Assembly (NCBI RefSeq): GCF_048128805.1
Contig: NC_136010.1
Coordinates: forward strand, 19,348,980 to 19,412,979
From: Centroberyx gerrardi
Taxonomy: Eukaryota; Chordata; Actinopteri; Beryciformes; Berycidae
Length of the DNA: 64,000 bases
Direction of reading: 5' to 3'
Of the stretch, positions 27,694 through 39,099 are shown piece by piece (position 1 is the first letter of the stretch; each line of letters starts with the position of its first letter). The translations under genes and the position numbers were made by a program. The notes under the pieces are model-generated. The model worked only from the letters and a program-made list of their open reading frames with translations, was not told the origin of the DNA and did no database searches.

Positions 27694-30166
27694 ATGAGTT
27701 GTCTCAAGAACTTTGCAGATCGCCTACAGACATTAAAGAGTCAGTTAGTAAACCAGACTGTTAACTGTCAAGGTGGAGACACATGCAAAGACAGTCAACG
27801 TCAGAGGGTAAGTTTTCATATAGGTAAGTTTCAGTTAGATATGATTCTAATTTCAGATCTATGTAGAGATGCAAACTGTTGCTGTACCGTTTTTGCATTC
27901 TTCGTCAAAATGTGGCAGAAAAATCTTTGTCTACTAAGAATTTTCTTCTTTTTGTAGTAGTTTTTAACGTCTCAGCCAAAGCCATAATTTTAGTTCCCAC
28001 TCTCTCAGAGGGGCCCTATTGATGATCCTAGTTTTTTGATGATCCTAGTTTTCAAAGTCATCCCTCATGACAAAATTATCATTTTAACTAGTCAGATTTA
28101 CAAAAATGTCCCCCCCAAAAAACCCAAAACATAGAAATAACTCCAGCTTTCAGTGGTTGGCAGTCAGTGAATAGAAATATTCCACTCCTGCCTGCTGTCT
28201 TTCAACCAAGCGCTCCTGACCGCTCCTCTCTCCGGTCATCACAGGGGTCGGGGGGGATCCCTCTGGCCAGGAAGATGTGCTATGCAGTGGGTGGGATCCC
28301 ATATCAGATTACTACAGTTGCCATGGGCGTTTCCCTGCAGATTTTCCTACTGGATGTTGTACAGGTAAAGGTTAAAATTGGCCTGACAAAGATGACCCTT
28401 GACCTGTACTGTCCGCTGTACTGACCTCTGTGCAGTTCTGTATTTCCAAATAAAGTATGTCAGTGACTAAATGTATTCTATCAAAAAGCAAGCAGTGATT
28501 TACACTTACAAAAAAGTGACGTGAAAACCCACATGTGAATTCAAAGCACATGTGCTTTTTGGACACATGTTCCTATTATGTGAACTTGTGAATTGTTTCT
28601 TTGCATGAAATGAAATGTTCACATGTGAAACAAATATTGTCGCATGTAACAAAAAAAAATGTACACTTGCGGAAAAAAACACTTTTCACCTATGAATTGA
28701 AATTTCCACATCTGAACTAAGAACTGCAACATTTATGGAAGAAAAAATTGTTCACATATGAAAACTAATGTGTCCAAAAAGTACATGTGCTTTGAAGTCA
28801 TGTGGGTACATGTGCCTTGTATAAAAAACACTCAACATTATAATCGCAGTTATAAGAGCTGCATTAACCTAGATAAATATGGGGGAAATGTAACAAAGCT
28901 GTTTTTACAGATGGAGGCCTTCTACGTCTCTATGATTCTATTTGTGAGTCGGGCCTGGGATGCTGTGACTGACCCGCTGGTTGGATATCTGGTGAGCCGG
29001 AGTCACTGGACACCAATCGGCAAACTCATCCCGTGGTCGGTGCAGCCACATGTTTAACAGACTTCATCTTGAATTTAGCTAAAATTCTGCCTCCAGTGCT
29101 GTATTCAACGGAGCTTTCAATGTTTATTACAGGGTGGTTCTTTCCATGCCGTTCGCCGTCCTCTCCTATGTGCTGCTGTGGTTCGTGCCGCGAGGCTCGA
29201 TGTCGCAGGCTTTCAGCGTCCCATGGTTCCTTGCAGCAGCGTGCCTGTTCGAGACCCTCATGAGTGTGAGGCTTGCAGTCCCATCTTTCCTCTTCCTCCC
29301 ATATCTGCCATATTCTCTCTCTCCCACCCGCAGCCCTCTCTCATATCTATCCAAATCTCCCGCTTCAATCTACTATCGCCCTCACTGTGTATAACATCCT
29401 TTCTTCTTCCTCTTAGCATCACCATGGTGACAGAATTTCATACTATTCCCATGTCGGTGTTACTGCTGCCATTTTGCTCTGAGCGGTGTCACCATGGCTA
29501 CGGTGTTTGACTACTCATGCTGTCAGTTGGCCTCATGTTTTTCCCTGCCATCCATTAACAGTGTTACAACGTCCCCTACCTCTCGCTGAACATGTTCCTG
29601 GGGGGAAACCAGAGAGACAGAGACTCTGCCACAGCCTACAGTAAGAGCAATCTACTCATGCTCGCCCTCATCTGCTACAGACGCTTCCCAAGTCAGGGAG
29701 AGCAAAATGTTGAAGAGGGTTTGGAAATCATTCGTAATCACTGATGTCTCTTTCTCTGCTCCATCGCACTTCTTATCCCCTTCTCCCTTCCTCTGTCCTC
29801 CTCAGGAATGGGTGTGGAGATGCTGGCGATGCTGCTGGCTTCGGTAATTCAGGGTCAGGTTGTGGCTGTGTACAATACAGAGAAGGAGGGGGCCTGCCAG
29901 CAACTGGCCCAGGCCCATGGAATACCTCAAAGCACACCTTCACCGCACACTGCGTCACTTCAGGGAACGGTATTACTGCGACCAACGCAGTTAAAATGCA
30001 GCCAAAAACCTGGTCACAAAAAACTGGTCACTCTATCTGAAGGACATAACACTCTCTCTTTCTATAGCAGTCTAGCAGCATTGTTTTGGCATTGAACTCG
30101 CATAGTCCCAGGGATATCTTGTTACCCTATAATTTACTGTTCTTAGCTCAACAAAGGCATTGTTGA

Positions 30167-30234
<68 letters not shown>

Positions 30235-33200
30235 AAGGGATTTTGTTAGATTAAACATTTTATAGAAGTTAACATAATGGTTAATAAGCATGTCAATGTT
30301 GATAACAGTGCTATTTAAGCAATAGTCTTTGAATAAAATTCCTGCTTAACTTCATATTCTAAAGACTAATTAATTTAGCACTATTAGCACCTGGAGGTAT
30401 TAAGATTACATTACTGAGTTGTTTGATCTGTATTCTTTGACTGAATTCATTTTAAGAGTAACTCTGTCAACCCTGTTCTTACATAGAGAGCTTTGTTAAT
30501 GTTTGCTTGTGTATGTGTGTGTGTGCCTCTGTGCATGTGTGTGTGTGTAGATAGCATATGCTTAATCTGTGAAGATTTAAGGTGTGTATTTCCCCCCCAG
30601 CGAAAGGCTTTCCTGACCTCAGCGTTGGTCATGGCTGCGTTGTTTTTCCTCTGCAGCCTGGTTCTCTTCCTGGGGGTGAAGGAGCAGCAGGGTGAGTCGG
30701 TCTCTGGGTCGAGACTCAGAGGTGGCACACACACAATGGTCAAAGAGTAGGCCTAAAATAAATAATTCTTTGTGTTGGTTTTAACTTGCTTGGAGTACCA
30801 GATGGGTGGAATTTATTTCATCAGGATTCAACTTCTGTTTTCAAATTCAGAAAATCAGGTAAGGTGTCAATCACAGAAAAGTACACAAAGTCTACTTTTG
30901 CATATTTACCTATGATAGTTACACTTTCTTAATACTCACTTGACAGTCCTAAACCCCACCCATCTGGTCCTCCACGCAGGTTAAAATAAACACTTAACGC
31001 TGAGATTTATTTGATCAAGGTGAAAGTTAAACTATTACCTAAGTTTGAATTTTGTATGTTTTTTGTATTTCACTCCTCTCCCTTATTATCTCAGTTGTGT
31101 TTCATTTTCAGCGCCGCCCTGCTCTCATGAGAAAGTGCAAGTGTCCTATCTCACCTCCCTCAAGATGCTGGCATGCCACATTCCTTACCAACGATTGGTC
31201 CTTGGCTTTGTGTTCAGTGCACTTGCATTTCAGGTACATTTTGGAGACCAAAGTCATTATAATGGCAAAATGGCTCTCTTGCATTCCTGTAAATCTTGGC
31301 TTTAATGAATCAGAGACAGAACGTTAAAATATTAATCCTAACAACCCTTGTGTTATCATCTTTGCATCTCCACTTGGTTTTCACATTTTTGGGTTTGTAT
31401 TTTTCAAATTCATATAGAAATTTCATGATCACCATGGATAATACTTTTTTTTGTCCCACATCTGTTTTATCTCAGATGTCCTTGGGTAACTTTGCACTTT
31501 TTTGCAGTCATGCAGCTGGGCTTGGAGCCCAGTTCCAGCACCTCCTACTGGCTCTACTGGTAAGATGCTACTAACTGCAGAAATTACACTTAGCAAACTT
31601 AAGGATTTCACAAAATGCATGATGAAAGGACAAGATTCCCTTCGAATGTAAAATGAAAAGGTCTCACCCATTTTACAGGCTGCCGCCTCCATAGCAGTTC
31701 CATTTTGGCAAGCAGTCCTTGTAAGAATAGGCAAAAAGGCCACAGTTTTCATCGGACTATCAGTAAGAAAGGAAGCATGGAAATCCTTCAACTTGTACAA
31801 TAATATGAAATATTCAGAGTTCATCTGTATTTCTACACCTTGACTTTCCTTGTACCTGTGTGACCTGTTTATGTCTCCCACAGCTCTTCATCCCAGCGGT
31901 GATTATAATTGCCTGTGTGCCCAGTAACCTGCCAGTCTTCATGATTATGTGCGTTCTGATGGGCTTCAGCGTGGCGACCATGTTCTTGCTACCCTGGTGA
32001 GTCAGTGCTCAGACAGGACACTAAGTCCCCAGTCCTTTCTAGGGCCCCTGTCAAACCTCATCACAATCAGAACATGAATCATTCACATCATTCACCTCGA
32101 CCCAACCCTGACATCCTGTCTGACAAGTGATGAATATTCTAGCAATGATCTATTTTGTTGGCTGGTCAGTAATTCTAAACATCCACGCACACTTGAGATG
32201 TTGTTTTACACTGCTGACATCTGACATGGCAGCTTGTGTGTGCTAAAGGTCCATGCTCCCAGATGTGGTGGACGACTTTGCCATGAGAAACCCCTCCTGC
32301 AAGGACCTGGAGCCTCTGTTTTTCTCCTGTTATGCCTTCTGCAGTAAGCTAGGGGGAGGCCTGTCTGTCGGAATCTCAACCCTGACATTACAGTGAGCCA
32401 ATCTTCCATCCACTTGCTTTGTTATGTGTGTATATCCGTTGGTGTATCACATTTTTATTTGCTCCTTCTCTGCAGCTTTGTGGGCTACAGAGCGGGCGCA
32501 TGTAACCATGGTGATGGCGTGGTGACGGCTCTGATTGTACTGTTTTCACCAGTTCCTATCGCACTACTGTTGGTTGGGATGGTCTTTTTTCGCTACTACC
32601 CAATCAATGAGAAGCAATGCTTGCAGCTCCAAGGACAACTGACCACAGTGCAGTGAGTCTCCCTCAGGGTGAATTTTAATCTAAAGAGATGGGTGATAAA
32701 GTCACCCAAGGGACCTGCTATGTCAACTTTAACTTCTCATTTAGAATTGTTTCCGTTTCACTAAATCTCAGCCCACATTTCAGCAGTCATTTCAAAAAGG
32801 AACAAAGTGGTGTCAGATCCACCATCCAGGCATGTTTTGTTTTCCTTAAAAGAGAAAGAAGGATTAGGATTTTGAGACGCCTGTCCTATTAATCAGTAAT
32901 CAAGCTCAGTTTCATGCCAGAGCTTTTGTTTCTGAGGAATTGACACCAGCCTCTTGTTAGCATTTGTTAGCAACATTAGTGCAAGTCAATGGGATATTAA
33001 ATAATTTTTCTCAAAAACAAATCCAAGCCATTCCATGTACCTGCACTTCAATAGCTGCAGCAATAGTAAGAATAAGTAAGAATCTGTATAATACATAATA
33101 GTAGTAACTGTTTGAAAATAACTTTTATGTGATTTTGCATATGCAAGTAATGATCTCATTCTGTGATTAATAAGATAGATAAACTTCTGAATGTTCCCCA

Positions 33201-33719
33201 TAAAATAATCTCTCTGCAACACACCTCGCTTATATGCTCCATTGACAATGTTTTGGAAGTGTTTTGGTGCCATGACAGTTACGCTAATTCGTTTTTTCTT
33301 CATCCAGCCCAGAAGCAACATCTTCAGCAGACCGAGGAGAAAATGCAGGACGGCCAACAAATCTGCAGCAGCCACACTCCAGTGCAAAATCAAGTGTGAA
33401 ATCAAGTCTGAATTCACATCATATCACAAGAACTAGTACCTTGCACAAATCAAATTCCTCACCATGTTGTTACAATCATAATAACAAGAAAAACTCTGTT
33501 AATGCAAATGGACTGTCAAACGAGTCAAAAAGCCCTTCTGGAGAATACAGCGGGCCTACATCAGTTGCCCGGTCAAATATAGATCCCCAATGTCATGAGC
33601 AGAGACTCGACTCATACCAGCACTCACCAAAAGCTAAATGGAGTGGCAGTTCTTCTGAAAATGCTCTTGGGCCTTTCTCCAAGTGGTCAGATGTGAAATC
33701 CAAAGTCACGTGGGTGTAG
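27694..33719 (+). CDS. Mfsd2-family lysolipid / sphingosine-1-phosphate transporter (MFS), 14 coding exons
   Basis: Exons: 27694-27807, 28245-28364, 28911-29035, 29133-29265, 29562-29640, 29806-29969, 30601-30691, 31112-31233, 31476-31559, 31679-31762, 31884-31996, 32249-32392, 32476-32652, 33308-33719. Phases agree throughout, giving 653 residues. Family hallmarks are KMCYAVGGIPYQ, SRAWDAVTDPLVGY (Asp95 matches the TM2 sodium-site Asp of MFSD2A), RDSATAYRMGVEML, LPWSMLPDVVDDF and the TM11 lysine in AFCSKLGGG (Lys443). MFSD2A imports lysophosphatidylcholine carrying DHA with sodium, and MFSD2B exports sphingosine-1-phosphate. This protein resembles both, and FFRYYPINEKQ after TM12 leans towards MFSD2A. 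It may be a fish-specific mfsd2a-like paralogue. It has an extra tail of about 137 Ser/Asn-rich residues. The exon 3 donor (GTCGGT) is atypical, and exon 1 rests on phase and splice signals only. Confidence 0.88.
28500..28820. mobile_element. Inverted-repeat element in Mfsd2 intron 2 (non-autonomous DNA transposon-like)
   Basis: Arms of about 40 bases at 28527-28568 and 28767-28806 are near-perfect reverse complements; both contain the core GCACATGTGC or a one-base variant of it, next to a TTTTTGGACACA-type block. Shorter CACATGTGA and TTCACAT motifs repeat between them. No target duplication was identified, so the outer limits are approximate. It lies wholly within intron 2. Confidence 0.6.
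30171..30231. repeat. (GT)n microsatellite, about 60 bp
   Basis: Uninterrupted GT run in the intron between Mfsd2 coding exons 6 and 7. Confidence 0.97.
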
Positions 33720-33976
33720 TGAGATGCATTAAGTCACATAGTTGAGTGGTAAGGCATTGTTTGCTTTTCCCTAAAGAAAGGGTTGCGTGGCATAATTTGT
33801 ATTAACAGTTTAATTGCCAGTGTCTTTTGTCTGTCCTAAAATTACTCCATGGGGATGAATGCATTGTACTGTATGATAAAACTAAATTAGTACTCCACTA
33901 CCTATAGCATAGGCTATGTGGCTGATGATGTGTGATCTGTTTTTTTTGTTGTTGTTTTACATGAAAAACATTGTCA

Positions 33977-33982
33977 AATAAA
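33977..33982 (+). other. Candidate poly(A) signal of the Mfsd2-family gene
   Basis: AATAAA about 260 bases after the stop codon at 33719, in AT-rich sequence. This fits a short 3' UTR. Confidence 0.45.
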
Positions 33983-33989
33983 TTTGCGA

Positions 33990-36830
33990 AAGACTAACAT
34001 TACATGCAATGTAGCATAATGACTGTGTTCTGTGGTATTTAGATATTATATTAGTTATCTAGACCAAGTCGGGTCGGAAAATCTGCTGCATTCTTTACAG
34101 CACAAATGGAGCGAAGCCTGCGAAGGTAGTTCAGGCAGACAACTCGAGTCGCGCTGCAGTCACGTGATACACACACTACTCATACAACTTATTCAAGATA
34201 CTGCAAGCGCATATCTTGCCATATGTCATCAGAGGGCGCTCTGCAGCTGCAGATCCACATGCCTCAAGTGAGAAGGCAATGGTCATTTTCTCTCATAGAT
34301 AGATGGACAGCTAGGTAGGTAGGTAGGTAGGTAAGCCTTTGGCCAAGCTGTCCCAGGCTCCCAATCAAGGCAGTTCTACTGTTCCATATGGATCACGGTC
34401 GCATTACTATGTGCTGAGGATTGGCGATTGGCTCATAATTGCAGCATATTCATTTTGGTGGCTAGGTCTGCTGCTTTTGGGGGGGAGGGGGGTGTATGTG
34501 CTGCCTGATAAAGTCTAAAGCATATGCAGCAGTGAGCTATTTAAGCAGATCTATTCTGCCACTATCGTTGCCAACTATTTACGAATATTATGGAATCTAT
34601 GTGAGTTGTCCTGACTGATGGGCTGTTTGTCTTCTGCAGCTTACCTTTGGTCTGCTGCTGCATATCAGGTGGATCGCTGGGTAAGCAGACTGTATCCCAC
34701 TGGAAGCTGCCATTAGAGGGGTGGTACACATATTGGCGTTCACTAGATAGTATATTCCCTTGGATGGTCAATGGTGCCTGATGGGGGAATGGCCACACGG
34801 CGGCTGGTGCCCGGCCCACACATTGATGGTTCCACATAATGTTAGCATGACCTTGCTTGATCCTAAGATGCATAGCTTGCATCTGGGATATCGTGCTCCA
34901 CCGGAAATTACTAGCTAGTGTCTGGCTATGTATCTGAAGTTCCCTATTGTTACTCCCTGCTCTGCTAGCTAGGTGCACGCTCGCAGGGAGTGACAGGATC
35001 AGAGCCTAGACGTCAAACTAAACTCTGTATATATATTTGCATTCATTCTCAATAATCTGTTTACGTGAGTTGGCAGACTGAAATAAATATTGCTTTATGG
35101 CACAAAACAGGAAGCAAACAATACACAACTTTCTAACTGCATAGTTTTAACTTCATGTTAGCACCTTGTCTAAATGCCTATTCACTGTTATAAAGGGCTG
35201 TTATTGGCTCTTAGCCTTCTTTTGGCTCTTCAAAACAAATGCACACAGAGTGACACCGGGGATGGGGAGTGGCGGGGACAAGCAGCAACATTGACAGAAA
35301 GCAACGGGGTTTATGGGAAATGTGGTCTTAATTTTGAGAAACACCAGCACTAATAATACCACTGACATGAGATAGAAGCTACCGATTATCTCAGCCATGC
35401 TCTCCTTTGTTTACAGTAGGCATCACAAATGATTTGACAATGACATAAACATGACTTTGTTTAAAAATGCTGCAAGTTGTCCTAACTTACTGTACTACTT
35501 AATCTTATCCTTACTATATTCTTACTTTTACTATATTCTTACTGCACTAATACTCTCACTCTCTTTGAGGACACAGAGTTTGGTGATTTAACTACCCAAC
35601 TGCCACTCATGGGCCAAAGTACATGGTAGCTACATGATCACATCACAAATAGGGCCTACAATGTCCAGGTGAAGGGGAAACACCTCACTGATGGGGGTGT
35701 GGTATGGGTGTTATGGGCCCAAATGTGCAAAGGGCAAGGTGTCCCAAACTAGACAGTGACTGGGAGGGGTCCTGCTATGTGGTTGAGGTGGAAGTACACA
35801 CACCTACATTTATCATCATAAAAACAACCAGTCTTAAGTGTGACGACCCTCCCACTCTCCTAGCTCTGTGTGTCTTGCAGGAGCCTGGTGGGTGGGGTCG
35901 TCGTTGAGGCTGATTGGAGTGCACCTAAAAAGCCTTCAGACCATCAATGTCTCTCTCCCTCCTCACCTATGCACATCTTTTGTTCTGTTCTTTTGGTTTG
36001 ATGTAGTTTGTTTTCCCTTTAGTTTTAGTTGATAAATCATAACTTTTACTTTGGCGTGTGGCTCCCTCATTATTGCTTCCTTGAGCCCGGTTGTAACATA
36101 GGAAATATTGGCCAGATGATTTGATCATGTGTCTTACCATTTAGAACCAGCATTTAAAAATAATCATTGACCAAAGTGGGGCGCTATACAGTAATTTACT
36201 GAAATCTAAATAACAGGCTACACCTACATAGGCTGTAGGCTACAATAATACACCAATATAAATCTGCCTTGTTTGAGCTACAGATTTAACTTTTGCACAT
36301 GTAGGCCTATGCAATTTATAAATGTATACCTGTCGCCCAGATAATGGACATTTTGGTTTTTGTCACCATTAGCAGAGCATTAAGACCATGCTGTATGGCC
36401 CCTAAAGGCTCCTAGCAAACATTTTCACCTTGAGTAATTGTATGTCGGCCTCCATTAACGTTGAAAACCTATATGGTGCCAAAACTAAAGTGGAGCCGAC
36501 GTCCCACCTGCATCTTTCTAATATCCGTTCAAAACAGTTTTCTGGTTTAATGTGAATGTTTACCGTGCCATAACGTCATATGGTGAAAATGTTGTGGTTG
36601 TTTGGGTTGACTTGACCACCTCCTGCACGTAGCCTACGTCGCCGTCCGTCCAATGCTTGCTGGGTAAATTTATATGGCCAAATTATCAAATTAAAATAAG
36701 GGATTTCAGGTGTCACGTTTTTTTTGTGGTATTTTATCATTATCAGAAATAATGCCACAAATTATTGTCGGATTTGGCCAGTTGGTGTATTTATGTATTA
36801 ATGCCCACCCGCTCGTGCACTGCCCACCCC
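33990..36830. other. Intergenic stretch between the Mfsd2 gene and fkbp1a
   Basis: No gene was recognised. It contains a (GTAG)n tetranucleotide run at about 34311-34333 and a long unassigned - strand frame at 34562-34978, described separately. Close to 36830-36890 the sequence becomes GC-richer, as expected for the fkbp1a promoter and 5' UTR. Confidence 0.45.
34640..34978 (-). other. Unassigned open frame followed by a consensus splice donor
   Basis: A - strand frame opens with ATG at 34978 and stays open through a donor-like CAAAG|GTAAGC near 34645. It continues open to 34562. I do not recognise the protein; pieces such as AVWPFPHQAPLTIQGNILSS suggest no known domain. It could be the first exon of a small gene or a long non-coding RNA, or a repeat remnant. 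Confidence 0.15.
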
Positions 36831-36890
36831 CACTGCCAGCTTCCGCTCGCATTGTAGGGAGGGCGAGAGAAAGAAGATTGAAGAGCGAAA

Positions 36891-38138
36891 ATGGGAGTAG
36901 AAATTGAGACCATAAACCCGGGCGATGGTGGGCATAATCAGTTTTTTCCCCGTTGGATTACGGTATAATGTTGGTGGTTTTCTTTACAGACGCTATAGTT
37001 TATTAAGATTTAACGTTTTCGCCATATTCTCCATCTTTCAGGGCGAACATTTCCGAAGAAGGGACAGCGCGTCGTTGTGCACTATGTCGGTGAGTGAGGA
37101 GGCTAGACTAAGGGCAGAGGCTACTGAACGGGACTGAATGATTTGTGAAATGTGCCTTTAGCTACTCAGAGCCTGTTACCCATCTGCTGTGTGTAAATCA
37201 ACTGGTTTCTTGATTTTGGCAACCAAAGGAACGTTAGCTAACTGGGAAAATGTATTTTAGGCCCCCGGAGCCGCAGAAGACGGTTCTCCACTATACGCTG
37301 AGTATGTGCTGTTTTAGCTGGCTAGCCGTAGCGGCTAACATTAAGTGTCCAATTGAACAAATCGCCTGTCGTGTCTGTGCGGCTCAAGTTGGCTAGCTAA
37401 CGTTATATTGAATCAATCGCTGTAGCGTAGTTGGCATTAACTCGCTGACTAGTTCGCGTTCGCCAAGCGACTCGTTAATTTACACAGTTCCCAGCTAACG
37501 TTATTGTAGTACCGTTAGATGGACCGTGTGACAACGAGCTGTGTGCCGTAGCTGCTGCCAGCCATCTAGCTAACATCACAGCATCGACTGGCCCTATGGT
37601 AACTTAACGTTAGCAGTTAGCATGTTGCTTGGGGAGAAAAGTGGGATTCAAACACCCAAAGCTACCCTTGGAGTAACGTAACAAGCCATCGCCTTTTATT
37701 TCAACAGGCTCACTGACAGATGGATTTATTTTTGACTCCTCGAGGGACCGGGGAAAGCCGTTCAAATTCAAGATTGGACACCAGGAGGTTATTCGTGGTT
37801 GGGAAGACGGGATATCCCTGGTGAGGAGGGGCTTTTCTCATTGGAAATGTTTATTCTGTAACTACTAATAATAACAATAATGGGCTCTATATTTTGGAAT
37901 ACCGTCACTAAATACAAATAGCATAATTGATATAGTACTGCTCAATAATATTAAATAATAATAATATATAATAATAATATATTTCTGCTTTTCATCACCT
38001 CTACAGATGAGTGTAGGCCAGCGGGCCAAGCTGACCTGCTCACCAGACTTTGCCTATGGCAGCAAAGGGCACCCAGGGATCATCCCACCCAACGCTACTC
38101 TCATCTTCGATGTGGAGCTGCTTGGTCTGGAAGCCTGA
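36891..38138 (+). CDS. fkbp1a: FKBP12-type peptidyl-prolyl isomerase, 4 coding exons
   Basis: Exons: 36891-36927, 37042-37089, 37708-37820, 38007-38138. Phases agree, giving 109 residues, one more than human FKBP12. It starts [13 protein letters not shown] and ends [11 protein letters not shown]. The protein is a single FK506-binding domain that catalyses prolyl cis-trans isomerisation; FKBP12 also binds ryanodine receptors and type I TGF-beta receptors. Pocket residues are kept: Tyr in VVHYVG, FDSSRDR, EVIRGWE with the central Trp, and GHPGIIPP. Differences from human are V for Cys in [15 protein letters not shown] for MLEDGKKF, and SKGHPG for ATGHPG. It is closer to FKBP1A (RGWE) than to FKBP1B (KGFE), although MGVEIET and LTCSPD are FKBP1B-like. 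It may be one of two teleost duplicates. It converges with snph on the other strand. Confidence 0.93.
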
Positions 38139-39064
38139 AACTTGTGCACTTGTTTAATTCCACTCAAATTTTCAGGGTGAGAGGAACAGCTGTTGAACGA
38201 ACAGCATGATTTTGCATGTGCGTGTTATGATTTTGCATGTTGTGGATACAGTGCAGACAGGGTAACATCTGTATGGCTTTAGGATGGGGTGTTTTGCTAC
38301 AGATGGATGCTGCATCAAAGCGCCTCAGAGCAATTCAATGTAAAGATTCACTGAGACTTGGAGACAATGCATAAGCGATAGCTACATCAAATCCTGTGTA
38401 TTGATAAATGATCCAGGTCAGCTTGAGTGCTTCATTTATCACCCCAATCCTGAAGTCTGTGGTATCATTTTTCAGCACTTATGCTTATGTTCAAGTGCTA
38501 AACATGTACAGTGTCTTTACATTTATCCTTAGTAATTTACCCGATTATGTTAAGAGCTTAAATGGCATGTGTTTAACAAGCCTAGGTGTCCATGTCCTGT
38601 AATCCCCTCATGTCTCTCCCTCTTAGCCACAGAACTAAAATCCCTTTCCCTCCACTACAGGTTGACTCCTATCTCGGGAACATGGAGGAAAATGTTAACA
38701 GATGATTCCTGCTCTTGATTCCTGCATAGGACCTATGTCTATAGCTTCACTACTTCACTCTCCTTTCCATTTAGATACAAATTGTGTTATGTCACTTGCT
38801 TTAAAACCTTATCCTTCGTACTATACTTTAGATTCCATACAGTAACAAGTCATAGGCCATACCTTTCCATGTATTTTGTCATATTCTGCTATGTATTTTT
38901 TATGGTGATGTTTTTTATTTGACTTCAAATTTACAAAGTGTATCTGCCATCAGGACCAGGTTTGGATAAGTGTCATCCATGGAAATATTGAATTGATCTC
39001 ATTCCTGTGGCTCTATGTGGCCTTTCACTAAAGTTGTATTGATTGCAGGTAATGAATTGTTCTG

Positions 39065-39095
39065 AATAAAAAAAAAAAAAAAAAAGAATAAATTG
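39065..39095 (+). other. Poly(A) signal and A-rich end of the fkbp1a 3' UTR
   Basis: AATAAA at 39065-39070 runs into a long A tract, with a second GAATAAA shortly after. This would give fkbp1a a 3' UTR of about 0.95 kb. Confidence 0.5.
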
Positions 39096-39099
39096 TTGT

